A stretch of 64,000 nt of DNA from Zonotrichia leucophrys gambelii. Its lineage: Eukaryota > Chordata > Aves > Passeriformes > Passerellidae. The translations under genes and the position numbers were made by a program. The DNA lies in assembly GCF_028769735.1 (NCBI RefSeq), contig NC_088178.1:10938857-11002856 (forward strand), given 5' to 3'. The notes under the pieces are model-generated. The model saw only the letters and a program-made list of their open reading frames with translations. It searched no databases and was not told the origin of the DNA. This document shows, piece after piece, positions 49,441-62,131 of this stretch; positions within the stretch are counted from its first letter, which is position 1; each line of letters begins with the position of its first letter.

Positions 49441-52400
49441 ATTTACAGCATCCTCAATGAAGTAAGTTCCAGGGTTCTGGTTTCCTGGACACAAAACAAA
49501 TTTCTCAAAGCAGTGAATCACAATTAATGAACAACCATGTGTCAGTTATTGACATTCCCTTCAGATTATGCTGCTCAGCAGCAAAGTACTTTCTTCTTCT
49601 AATAAGGCCTAACATGACATAAGGTTCTATCTGAAGGACCTTCTTGCTTTATTAATCTCATTATGACCACTTGAATTGCTACATCCTCTGTAATGATTAA
49701 AACATTTGACTCCCAAGTGTGACATTATAATGAGGATGGAGTTTCCAGAAAAAGGCATTGTATCATTCTCAAAGGCTGGCAGCAAATAGAAATGAAAAGT
49801 CAAACTCCTCAGTGTCATTTCCTTACTGTTTCCATGGAAAAACAAGCTAAAAATTTTACATACTTATATATGCAGGTTTTCAAACAAAACTAAGTGATCT
49901 CTCATAGAGAGATATACTTTTTTTAAATCTTAAAAAGTATAGATATCTTGAGTACCAATTTTAAAAGGACTATGGTTTACTTATGTGAAGTGCTAAGCTA
50001 AAATTGACCACATGTAATATAGTATGCCCTCCTCTTCCCACTGTGTGCATATTTTTGGGAAGGACTGGGACTGACTAGCCAAATTCCAGTTTGACAAATG
50101 ATATATTTTTTATTGTTCTTTGCACTTCTTAACTTGAAAATTTTTAAACTGCTCTGCATTTTCTTGAATATGCCATTCCTCTATGGGATTATATGATTAT
50201 ATACATATTGAGAAATATGCTTTCATTTAAAAAAAATCTTCATCTCTTATCCCAAAATGAAAAACTTCTGTGTGAAATTTGAAATAAATCTTGTTTCTAA
50301 GTAATAAAGCTAAATGAGAGAAAGATAGGAAATAAAATTTTATTCTGTCACTTTTTCTTCTGCAGGAATCTTGAGGGAGATAATTTGGACACATTTCAGC
50401 ATCATGATTTGGAATAAAAAGGCATAACACATGTTGGTGAAGCAATCCTTAGGTATGAAAATTAGTAACAGAAACTGAGAATAATAAGGCTTCAGGTCTT
50501 TTTTTTTTTTTTTGAGCTGTGTGGAGGGGGTTGTGTTTTTTCTCATAGAATGAGCTAATCCAGCATTTTTCTGGTTCAAGAGGAATTTCTGTGGGTGTAA
50601 CTGTTACCTTAAAAACCTTCAGCCTTGACTCTAATTGTGATTTTCTGCCAGCAGTTTGTCTGTCCCAGCACAAAAACCCCAGTGACTTCAATTAACTGCA
50701 TGTTCAGTTTGTTTGTTATACTCTTTTTTTGGTCTAATTACCTACCTAATGGATCTACCCAATTCCCCAAGTTGTGTTGTTTCCTAATCTTGGTGAAAGC
50801 AGGGAGGGAACATAACAAAATAATTTATTCTTAGGGAAAATGTTAAGATTTGAATATGGCTTGAAAAAAACATAGAGGAATTCCTGCTGTTGTAACCTCC
50901 TGGTAAGCATTCCCCAGGTAGTCAGGGAACCTGGGGTCTATTTGTTTGGGGTAAAACTGATTCAGAAGGAGCTCGAAACCTGCTGACCTTTCAGATAAAC
51001 TTATTTCCAAATGATGTTTTTACTGCTGTTTTGACTTGGAAAAGTTAACTTTTCCTCTGACTCTTGACTTTGTCCTGCTATTTGACAAAAATTCTGATGT
51101 TCAAAACCATTAAAGGGAGCAACAAATAGAATAGATAGTTTGAATCTAATTATCAATGAGGTAGAGAAAGAGCCATCCATCATCTTGGGTTTAGCCTTGT
51201 GAGAAACGGTGTGTGAGAATGTAAAAAAATGCCATTAGGACATTATTCTCTGCATTCCTGAGCATTTCATATTGTATGTGTTAGAGAAAAAAAGAAGACC
51301 CTCTCCCTTCTCCCCTACCCTGATTACTGAGGTAAAAACACAGCACCAAAAGGATGGACTATAAACTGTAGATCAACTATTGCAAGAAAGCTAGAAAAAA
51401 ATGCTGAGACATTTTTTTCTGAGGGTCATTTTTACTATTATTTGTTTTAGAAGGTCACTTTCCTATGATGCTATTCGAGAATGTCTTATGCACGGAACTA
51501 AAAATAATTTCCTTTATTTATTGCATGGAAGGGATTGTGAACTTTTGGAAGCTGTATGGTTTGCTAATTATATCATTGTCATTCAGTTGTCAAGTTAACT
51601 GAATTTTCCACTTGGTCTAGGATTGGGTAGAATTTGTTCTCGTTAGTCTTAATAGGAGAGAGACAACAATTGCACCAGAAGGGATCATATTCTCCTTAAT
51701 GTTCTTTGAAAACATAACTGCTTCGGGTCATTACAGCACATGTGTGCATGATAAATATTTTATCACTGTAAATTGGGCTAAGGCTGGGTGGTTTGATTTG
51801 GGATGTTGATTTAAATGTCAACAGTGAACCTGGCTTCCATATTTCTGCATCGTTTTCATGTTCCATTTTAAATTCATCCTTACATTTAAAGGAAGCTTTT
51901 TTTTTTATCCTGTGGAACAGAAATTAATACATGACATATAAGGCAGCTGCAGTCTTGTCAGGAAGACAAGAAGGCTGACATTTGGGTTTCACAAGCAAAA
52001 TGAGGATGGAATAAGGACTTGGAAGCTTCATTTTCCCCTTCTTATTTCTTAGTAGCTTTTTCAACCTAAAGTTGTAACTGCACAGATGCACAGCTGGGGT
52101 GGTGACTCTTCTCATATCTTATGGAGTTTGATAAAAGGAGAGACTCTAGGCTCAAATTCCCTTGTTGCTCTAAAGGATTGGGTTTTTTTTCTCAAGAGTT
52201 CAATAGGTGATGGCTATTTGACATGTGTCCTAGAAGCTGCTGATATCCCTAGTCAGCCACCAAAATCAGGAAACTCTCAGCAATCCAAGGTGTGCTCATC
52301 TGGTTCTATGGAAGTGGATATATTTTAGGATTATATATAGGCAATATTTTGATTATTATATATAAAACTGAAGTGATCAGCCATTGTAGACCAATTTTTT

Positions 52401-53300
52401 TTAATTTATTATCTCAGAAAAACAAATAGGTGAAATGGGGAAATTAAATTATTCCATGTATTAGTTGTGAATGGTGAGCAAGATCTTACATAGTGCTAGT
52501 TTTACTCTATTCATACTGTAAGAACTCACTTCAAGGGGTTTCAGGTGTTTCATTGCCAGTAGTTGGTTTTTATTTGTGCCAAAAGTTGTTACAAGCCTTC
52601 ATCTGTTGTAGATCCTTTTCTATCATATTTTAATTAGCTATGTTTTTTTCCAATTAATGTAGGCTGTTTCTTTATCAGTTGAGCCCTGGTTTTAGTTTGT
52701 TACTGTCTTTGCTATTTAAAATTGTTTAATCCTTACTGAAATACTGGATTTATTAAAAAGACAAACACGCTTGGAAGTGGATGGAGTGCCTTGGGACTGT
52801 TGAAAGGGTATAATGTATATACATAGTGTAGTTTTTGTGCCTGTAATGAAATGTATCAGAAGTGCTGGTACAGTGCCATTGCAGGCAGTTCCAGAGACCA
52901 GAGGCACACAGCATGATTTGCTGTTTAGCTAATCCTGGAAGATAGGTACTTTGGGCTTGCAGCAATATCCCACTGACAGTGCTGTAACTCCTCCAAGGCT
53001 GGAAAGCACAACTACTGCACCTTAATTAGCTAGAACTACAAAACTCCCACTTGAAAATCTTTCTCCAAAAGCTGCTTGGCTTTTGGGTCTTTTTTTTTTT
53101 AGTGGGGGAAGGCATAATTTATTTAACTCCTATTTTTCAGTATCACTGTGTTTAAGACAATTTAGGAATTGAAAAGACAGGAATAGCAAAGCTCATGCTG
53201 AGAAAGGAGTGAAGTCCATGTGTTTGGTTTGTATATACATGAAACTCATACTCAGATGGAGTGTTTGTCAAACTGTAATCCCTTATAAATGGATCTCAAA
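49441..53300. other. AT-rich non-coding DNA, no gene seen
   Basis: Ordinary AT-rich DNA with T tracts at 50499-50513, 51896-51906 and 53090-53100. Frames of 60 to 80 codons on both strands show no domain. Confidence 0.65.
50499..50513. repeat. Poly(T) tract of about 15
   Basis: An uninterrupted T run with no recognisable retroposon body next to it. Confidence 0.85.
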
Positions 53301-53326
53301 AAGCTTCTTCAAATAAAGATTAAAAG

Positions 53327-53356
53327 CCCCAACCAACCAACCAACCAACCAACCAA
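53327..53356. repeat. (CCAA)n tetranucleotide microsatellite
   Basis: About seven copies of CCAA (AACC in another register) without interruption, followed by an A/C-rich edge to about 53365. The plus-strand frame that reads through it as Pro-Thr-Asn-Gln repeats (53289-53504) is an artefact of the repeat. Likely polymorphic in length. Confidence 0.93.
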
Positions 53357-53365
53357 AACCCCCAC

Positions 53366-56300
53366 CAGCCACCAGGTCCTTTCTGACAATGCTACAAGCA
53401 TCTGCAAGCAATGCTGTAGTGTAAATAATAAGACTGATTGTCCAAGGATACCATGTTTACCATTGCAGCTATATTCCTGCTGGTTCAGGACAGAGTTTCT
53501 GTGAGTGCTGACAATGGTGGGAGGAGCACATGGGTGGAACAGATTATTTTTTGTTACTTGACTGGAATTCTTTTAGTTTGCTGTAACACTGCTGTTGTAT
53601 GATCATGAAAATAGATGTACTTTTAGCAAGGAAACAGAACATGATGGTTCAGTGTGTTGTCATTTTTAGAGAACGTTTTCTTCCAACAAGAGCTCTGCTC
53701 TAACCGGCCACTTCCTCTGTCTGTGAGGCTGACTGGAGATCAGAGGTTTCCCTGTTGCAGTTCTTAGCAGACCTCCTTGGATTCTGTGTTGTGGACCGAT
53801 CTCTTTCCCTTCTCGCTCCTTACTCTCCTGTCCTGATGTATTTTTGTGCAGGATGTAAAGGGACTCAGATTCCATGGCACCTGAAAGAGTTACAATCACA
53901 AAATGACAAAAGCTCATCTCTCCTGTGGTAATTGCTCCTCAGCATCTGCACAGCAGGCTCTCACTAAATTTAGGTATTCACATTCCAGCTCTGTTAATAT
54001 ATCTGCCATGTAGGTTGAGCTCTGCTTTACTTGAAACCACCTCTGAGTTCCATGGGACTGAGGAGGACAGGATTGAACTGTTAATGTAATTTGTGGTCCC
54101 TCTGGGACAATGAACAGGCTTTTTTAGTGAACTCCACCTGTTTTCACTTCTGTATCCTTGTGATTGCTCTGAAGGAGAGGAGAGCAAGATAGGGTAAAAA
54201 CTATCATCATTTTAGTTCCTAATAAGCTTTTTCTGTAGTTTTGTTCTTCATTCTTACCTTCTCATTTAAATAGCCACTAAGAGTTCTATTAAAAAGTTCT
54301 TTGATCAGGGTCAAAGAATTATCAAAGCCAGCAAACTAAAAGTTGAATTGGCAACCAGATGCTTGGAAGAAATGAGCACCATTTGGCTCTGAACTACCTT
54401 CAACCAAGATTTAATTACAATATTCATTACTTCAGAGACTAGGAAAACTCAATATGACAATCTTAAGGGACCAATAGTAATAAAATAATGAATGAAAAAT
54501 TCTAAAATATAAGCCAAGTGAGAGAGTATATCTGTAACAGTAAAAAAAAATGTAATTAAAACAGTCATTTAATTTCAAACCCAATTGTTTTGTGTAGTCT
54601 TTAGAGAAAAAGGATAAAAAGAGAAACCACTGAAAAAACCACTGAAATATGACTGCTTGTGCTCCTGCTGGATGCTGAAAAGGGTTATGCTGTTAGTCGT
54701 GAGATCTTTCTGTGAATTTGGGTCAGTCATACATATATCTTGCTATTACCATTGTATTTTCTGTTCCTTATTGGCCCAGTTCCTTTGCCATCACACCAGT
54801 GCTAAATCCCAACCCATCTGGTGACAGAGAAGAGCCCAAAAGTCAAGGGGCTTCTTTTGCAAAATATGTCTGATGCCTAATCATAATGTCCCTCCTAGCA
54901 AATTGCAGATAGTTATTACTTGCTTTGCTTTAAACCAGGTAATTTACATGACAGCCACTCAGACTGTGTGGCAGAAGAATATTTTGAGTTTTAATTCAAT
55001 TCTATTGTCTGCAGAATTGGTTTAATCTTTGCTTTGAATCTTTGGATTTTAATAAACTGTGCATCTGCTCTGGATACCTCATATAAATTGTAAAACTAAC
55101 TCCAGAGTTCAAGTGTCAAGTAGTTTATTTATCAAATGTCAGCAGTTTCTGAAACTGCATTTATCCTGGCATTAATATTTTCACTTGCACTATGCTGTCA
55201 GATAGTGACATTAATCTATTAATGTGTATTAAAGCCACATATTTTGTAGATAATATCAAATTGCCACTAAGTGGTTGCAGGTGCTGGTTCCTGCTGTTAT
55301 TTATGTCAAATTCCTGAAATTGTCATAATCTGTAAACAGCTTGGGCCTTTCTGAACTATTCCCATTGCTCTTCTTGAGGTTTAAGGTAACCCATGGAGGA
55401 GAACAAAGGATACTTTTTAATACAATACTTGGGGTATCATTTTTTTACCCCATCTGCTTTTTCTATTGTACAGATATCTTTTACTGTTGCATCACAATTG
55501 CATATTTTGATGGTTGAAATACATATTTTAAACCATGTTTTCTTCCCTCTTAAAAGATTTTTGTTGTCATTTCTGAAATGAAAACCTTTCAGCTGACGTT
55601 GTTTTATCAGTTCATCTATTGAGGTGGTAATTTACTGTTCATACTGCACAAGGCATTACCTTTTCTGTATATTATAAACATACGCATCTAAAAATAATGT
55701 AGTCTTGTGATGGATATTATCTCTTTCATTCATTGTTAAGTATTTCATTTACTGCCATATGTCCCTAAGGACCCAAGCTGCTTAGTTTCATTTGATTGGG
55801 TTTTAAAATCTATTTGATGAATTATGTCCACCAAGGCACACCTCTGATGTGACATGAGCTCTATAAAAATTATTTGGGATGCAAAGAAATTGTTTCCAAA
55901 GTCTTCTCCTAAAAATGCAGTAGATTTAATCCAAACCAGTGAAGAAGCAAAAAAGTTGTATATTGTTCCCAGCATGTTTTCACCAACAATTGCTTATATA
56001 TTTTTTAAGTCAAGCCCATGCTTTTATGCTCCTTCATAAATCTGCCCTAGTCAAAGACGGAAGGGATGTGGGCAGAATATAAAGAGGTGGTAAGCCTAAG
56101 TAATTTTTAATGAACAGCCATAAGATTGTTTTGCTTTGAAGAAAATATAAGCAATGAAAATTCCTATAGTCATCTGCTTGGGCTGTTTGTGGTCAATAGC
56201 ACTTTGCTTATGAAAGGCTATTAAATGGTTGCATTTTCCCCACATCCAAATACCTATTTGGATTCTAAATAAGACAAAAGCACAACTTGCACCCAAATAT

Positions 56301-59300
56301 GGATTCAGCAATATCTGAGGAGGAGTTGTCAGTAAAAGGTAGATCTTGGACTAGACTTGGCAGCTGGACTAAGGCATTTCTGGCCTCTCTGTAGAGAGCC
56401 GAAATGATTTGAATGGTTTTGCACGTGTGTTGCATCAGACATGTACATTACCTTGTTTACATCTGTTAAGATGTAAGAGTTTAGTTGTTTTTATTCACAT
56501 TCAAGACATGTCAGCATATAGTTGAGGGACATTTGCAGCTGCTGTCATTTTGACACAGATAAAGAATGTGATGTATTTAGCAAGGTACAATACTACCTGG
56601 GAAGAAACTGATATTTATGTCCATTCATGTGTGGGAAATACTGCTCCAAGGTACTTCCCATTACTACCCTGGAAAAAATAGAAATGATGGCATAAAGAAA
56701 GTGCTTTGTAAAAAATGCAGGATGGCTGCAAGTAGCGCTGTTTTAGGACCTTAAAACTATGAAAGGAAATATTTAAAATATATCTACAGGATTGGAGGAA
56801 TTTAACACCTTAAACTACATCACAAAATTTATCTCATCCCTCTATTGACAAAGGAACCACCAACATTTACATTGAATTTGAAATTTTGTCATGTCTGCTT
56901 GATGGGGACAGTCTGGACTTGGAGGCAGTATAGCCCCCTCTCTCTGGGCCAGGTACTGCCTACTTATTTCCCAGTTTGTACTGCATGCCAGCGTGCAGAA
57001 CCCAAAGCCTTTCTTCTGTCTGAACATTGCTTATTCCCTGTGTTTGCATTATTCATCTCCTTTCCTTACATGCCCCCAGATCAAATATTCTCTGTAACAA
57101 TCATCCTTTAAGCCAGAATCTACATTAGTCATAAAATAGCCTTTTCTCTGTCTAAAGAGCAGAGAATACTTCAAATTTACAACTCTAACACAGCAGAACT
57201 AAAAGTAATAGAATAAATTATGAAATTATGATCATAGCAACAACTGGTACATAGGACAAAATTAATTATTGTAGAAATATTTTCAATGTATTTCATTAGA
57301 ACTCTGTGTACACTGTGTTTTCCTCGACCTCTTCTGAGAATGATTTCTCTTTCCTGTCAACAAGAGTATAAATTTTGTGTAATGCCAACAGTTTCTTTTG
57401 CTACAGGTGATGCATGTCACATGGTTTATTACCAAGCCAACTTGGTTGTAAATGATTTTCATAATTTTTCAATGTGATAGTATTTTCATTCTGTAGTGGA
57501 GTGATTTTGTGTGGCACATCCTCAGCTGCACAGTTTAGCACATCTCAGAAGGCAACCAACTGGAATTTCTTTATACTGAGTTGAATCTCTGACCTCTCAT
57601 TATCTTGGCTATGTTAAAATTTTTGACACTATTATATACAGTTTTTGTAGGAAGTTGTGTATTGTATTTTTTTGAAACGAAGATATATTTGTGGTCATAA
57701 TTTAAAATTAATAATGTCAGCTAGAAGTCTTGAAGAATTTGACCTGAAAACAGATAATATATTTTTGTTGATGAAGTTCAGGAATTTATATTTTAGTATT
57801 TTGAATGCTTGCCCCAAACTTTGTAGCATCTGGATTTTGCTACTTACAGCAACATTTGTAGGTAGGTTCTGGAATTATCATCACTATTGTTCTTATAATT
57901 TGTACTTTGCAGTTGACAATACCAATGGTACTTGTTTCATTCAATCCAGAGATCCATGTGTGAAATACAGCCTGTGCATTCCCTGAGTGTGCTGCCTTCC
58001 AAGCCATACTAACACTGAAAGCCAGATCCACTGGGAAAGGAGGATGGCTGTGCTGCTAGTGCTTTCTAGGAAGGGGAGAGCTGAGAGCAGATGAAAACCT
58101 GTTTTATTTAGGCTGGGAGAAGTGCTAATGCTAATGTGATTGCATTCTAGAAATAGGTTTGTATTACGAGAGAGGGAGAAGAAAAGGGGCTTTGTGTGAA
58201 AGGTGAAAGTCCAGTGCACATCATAAGGATTAAGTAATTTATTTTAAAATATTCCTATCTAGGTTGGGAACTACAAGAAGTATATATTTGTTCCTGTGCT
58301 AACACAGGGATATGTTCAATACTCCTCTGAGAGGTAGAGGAAGGATTGCATTGCAAGGCTATTACTGGTAGTTAAGTGCTCATGGCCTCTAACACAGGCT
58401 TATAAAATAAGAACTTTGTATTTATGGGGTCAGGTGGGTTGTGGTGGTGCTAGATTTTTCTTTTTGATACCACTCTTGTCTCCAAGAAATAAGATTCTTC
58501 CTTCCATTTTTGTAAAATGGGTTTCCAGTGCTGCTGATCTGTGCTTAGGGGAGGTTTTTTAGCTTGCTGTTTTGACCCATTAATTTTGTTACTGCATTTT
58601 GGTAATGTAAAATGTAAGTTACTGACCTGTCCCTGATTTTTTTGTCCTGCTTAAGTCTTGAATACCCTCATATTTTGAAATTACAAAGGCTTTTAACAAA
58701 CCCTCACTGTTCTGAAATTGCTGTCACTCACTTTCTGGAGGTGTTTTTGTATTGTTGTGATGTGGAAACAGTATAAAATGTCTTTACTCCCAGAATATTT
58801 GTGGTGGTTACACCCCTGAGAACATCAGAAATCTCTTGACTCTTGTGTAAAAGCTGAGTAAAGAGCACTTCTCCAATATTGCCAGCTCTTCTTCTGACAA
58901 TGATCTGTTTCATAGGGTAAATTATAATGGTTTGAGAGTTCTACAGATTAGCTGGATGATATTCACTCTAACAGTACTGGAGAATACAAATTACATCATT
59001 TGAAGTGACTGTTTCCATTTTCTGCTTTCAAGGTCAATGGGTATTTTGGGCCCACTTGATACCACTTACTGAAAAATTTTTGAGTCGCTCTTGCCGTAGA
59101 GAGAGAGAAGATTTGAGAAGCTGAACAAAAATGAGCACTTTGCAGAGACTCTGTATTAAATTCAGCAAGTGGGTTCCCATTAAATAAAACAGTATATTTA
59201 AGCACAAAATTGGGAATTCACAACTCTTAATTCACTATGTGATCATACTTAAGATCACCACCTTACATTGAATTCCATGTGTGGACATGCATCTTCATAA

Positions 59301-59465
59301 ACAGCGAGAGAAAACAATGGAGGTGCCATTTATATACAGAGTTGAGTTTTAGCTTACAAAGTTATGCTGAATAACCCTTATAATAAAGAGAGATGAAACA
59401 AAGTATTCATAATGACATTGCTTTCCTTCCAATGTGTGTTGAATATATTCTATTTTCAGGCAGGA
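53366..59465. other. AT-rich non-coding DNA, no gene seen
   Basis: Ordinary AT-rich sequence. The longest frame, 109 codons at 57657-57986 (+), is rich in Phe, Leu, Ile and Cys as T-rich DNA predicts, and has no known family. A minor imperfect direct repeat of AACCACTGAAA lies at 54625-54647. Confidence 0.65.
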
Positions 59466-59568
59466 ATCCTCCAACTCCCCTGTTGTGGGTGGGGAGCCAC
59501 CTGTTAGTTCAGGTTGTTCAGGGCCCCATCCAACCTGGCCTGTGGTTTGAAGTTCATTTGGCATCCAG
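59466..59568 (-). mobile_element. CR1 LINE fragment, 3' region
   Basis: Read on the minus strand, this is the part of CR1 just upstream of its 3' tip. On the plus strand the recognisable order is CCAACTCCCCTG, GGGGAGCCACCTGTTAG, TCAGGTTGTTCAGGGCC, CCATCCAACCTGGCC and then GGCATCCAG. The 3' tip and tail repeat are missing or unrecognisable, and the fragment is truncated at the other end too. It overlaps the same region of the family as the copy at 39238-39359 but lies in the opposite direction. It is non-coding and inactive. Confidence 0.88.
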
Positions 59569-60300
59569 CTGTTGTCTCATTGCAAAGCCAAAATACAGAT
59601 TCATCCTTTTGAAGATTGAGTTTCATTGTACAGGAGCTTGTTTAAACATAAGAACTGGTATGAAATTTGGTAGGATGAATGTATAAAATGTATTACTTCT
59701 TTATTAGTATTCATGTCATCAGATTGTTAAATTTAAGTTACTTTGAAAGTTTATGATCTTAATCAGTAAAAAGATACTTTTCTGGACTACAGTTAGTTTC
59801 ATGTGTAAATAATTTGCAGCAGGAAATGCATAAGGAAATATGTAAATAAGGTCACTTTACTTTTTGAATCGGTATTGGTGCAGGTATTTTATCAGGTTTT
59901 GCTTTGAAGATAATCTTTGAAGCTATCTTTGGGCTTACCAGGAGTCTACCACCACACCCCTGTATTTGATCATTTAATCTGTTAGTAGTTACACCAACAT
60001 TGCTTTTGTCTTTTTTAATGGTAATGTTAGCTTAATGAATAGCTTCATTAACTTGTACATGAAAAATGCTCTATTGTGTTCCCAAGTAGGGATTTGGCTG
60101 GTTCTGGCTGGGTTTTGGTGTATAGATGTATTCATCTGATATATTGCAATTCCCACCTCATCCCTACAAAGACACAGATAAAACTGGCAAATGGGACAAG
60201 CAGAAGAGCATAATGATTTAGCAAACTTTTAATCTGAAAATCATCAAGAATATAAATGGTTGTGTTACTGATTCACTGCTTTGAATTTCTTCTGCCCGAA
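59569..60300. other. AT-rich non-coding DNA, no gene seen
   Basis: Plain AT-rich sequence. No gene or repeat is recognised. Confidence 0.65.
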
Positions 60301-60560
60301 CAGCTCGGTGACTGTGGTGCTGTGGTGCCCTGCCCCACTTGAGCAGTGCCCACCAGTGTCAGCCAGGCTGTGTGCATCCAGCTTCACTGGATTTCAGGGA
60401 GCCATGGCAGCCCAGCAGCCGGGCTGTCCTGCACCTTTGTGGGTGTGAGACACGATTCTAACTCCCCCACCGTACTCCAGGAGGAGAGCACAGCCCACAG
60501 CCCCTTGAGCTCCCCTGACCAGCACTAGGCTGCACACCAGGAGCAGGGATGGTGTGCCTC
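60300..60560. other. GC-rich island without a recognisable gene
   Basis: About 260 bases are GC-rich with a handful of CpGs. A 60-codon plus-strand frame crosses it and has no known domain. The edges are fairly sharp. An unrecognised repeat fragment or a small regulatory element are both possible. Confidence 0.45.
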
Positions 60561-61995
60561 TCAAGCTCTCTGCCTCTCAAATTTGAGAGAATCTTGATCA
60601 GTCACTCAGCAAACAAAGTGGGAATAACATTACCAAAACTCTTAAATCTTGGCTAACAGATAGAAAGGGTTGGTTGTGCATATATGAACCTTTAGGTGTA
60701 AAGATGTAGAGTTTGACCTCTGGGACTGTCTGCTTCCATCTGCTGATAGACTGGTCACTGAGAAAGTGTTTAGAACACAAAGAGGTCCTTTCTGAACCTT
60801 GTGGCTCAAAGGCAGGGTCCTCCTGACAGTTTTGTCTGACCCTGTCCTTTACGCAGTAAATACTTGTGTAGCTTGCCATCAAACCTTGTTAAACCAGGGC
60901 TGCCTTTACCATTGAAGGTTGTTAACTCACTGCCTTATATCAATTAAACATACCAATGTTTCTGTCCTGGGAGTGAAGTGCATCACTCCTATGCAATTCT
61001 CTGCAGAAATATGAATATGGACTAGGAAATGTAAGGAGTTGTTTTCAGTAGCCCAAAGATGATCGTGGTAGAAAGAAAGGAAAGGAGCTGCCCAGATTCT
61101 TAAGCACGTCTTTAATGTTTTAATCTACTCCTAAAATGTGGGTAGATATTTCTCCAGAGAAAAACCAAAACTGGTAGAATTTTGATTGAAAAAAATAATT
61201 ATGGAGTTTAAGAACTGTCTGATATATGCCTGTGTATAAAGGTCATTCAGAAACACTGCAGAAATGGGAGCAGGAATCCAATGAGGGCACAGATTCATGA
61301 CAGAAAGTCATGACCCTTTCATGCCTAGCAGAGCAGAGGATAATGGATTTCTTGTGGTGAGAGGCACTGTGCCCAGTGGAATGGGCAGTGCTGTGCTGCC
61401 CTGCCGTGCCATTTGTAATGCTTGCTGTGGTTTCAGTGCAGGCAGCTGCTTTAGATTCCCTGTAAATGGGAGCTCTGCTTCAAAGGGTAAAAGTGCAAGG
61501 ATCTGTTCTCCTGGTCCAGTGCAATAGGAGAGCACAGGAACCAGTCAGTGTGCAGACGGTTGGTTGATATAAAAATCAGATGCACATTGAAAATGTGTGT
61601 AATAAAAAAAAAATTAGTCTTAATATCCATTTCTTGTCAAAAGTCTGTACTGTTCTTTTCCTCCATTTGGCTCAGTGTGCTGGTTTATTTTTTCAGGACT
61701 TAATCTCTTTTTCTTTCTGATTTCTATAATATTTATGGACGCAGAATTTTAGTCCTTTGTCTGAAAACAGGTGAAAAGGCAATTTTTTTACTAATTTGGC
61801 CACAAAATATTAGATTATGTTTTGTTGAACTTTGTTGCACTTGTCAGTAAACTTATATATTAACTTGATCTGAGAAGTGTGGTGCAACTGTAGAGTAGTA
61901 GAATAGATGGGTGAGTTAAGTAAAGTTGCTATTTTCTGAATTTTGGCATATTCAAAAGTGATCCAGGCAGAATTTAAATTAAAAAATAAAATACA
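60561..61995. other. Mostly AT-rich non-coding DNA, no gene seen
   Basis: A GC-richer patch lies at about 61310-61520, open on both strands and with no recognised product. The rest is ordinary AT-rich DNA. Confidence 0.6.
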
Positions 61996-62131
61996 TCACA
62001 GAATATTCTGAGTTGGAAGGGATTCACAAGGACGATGGAGTCCAACTCCTGAGTGAATGGCTCATATGGGGATCAAACCCACAACCTTGGTGTTATCAGC
62101 ACCATGCTCCAGCCAACCGAGATCATCTCAG
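61996..62131 (-). mobile_element. tRNA-Ile-derived SINE with CR1-like tail (TguSINE1-type)
   Basis: Read on the minus strand, the first 74 bases (62131 down to 62058) align without a gap to a vertebrate tRNA-Ile gene as I know it and end in CCA. The internal promoter B box is GGTTTGATCCC (expected GGTTCGANTCC), and an A-box-like GATCTCGGTTGG is present. The anticodon position reads GAT (complement of 62095-62097). The next 62 bases resemble a CR1 3' end: GGAGTTGGACTCC, CCTTGTGAATCCCTTCC, AACTCAGAATATTCTGTGAT. A tRNA head on a LINE tail is how a SINE borrows LINE machinery for retroposition. The family I know with this layout is TguSINE1 of zebra finch, recalled from memory. No clear target-site duplication is visible. 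Scattered substitutions suggest it is old and inactive. Confidence 0.88.

Noticed and set aside
62058..62131. Functional tRNA-Ile gene
   Set aside because: The 74 bases align with tRNA-Ile, but acceptor-stem pairing is lost (the 5' end reads CTGAGA against a largely retained 3' arm) and the sequence continues directly into a CR1-like tail. It is the head of a SINE.
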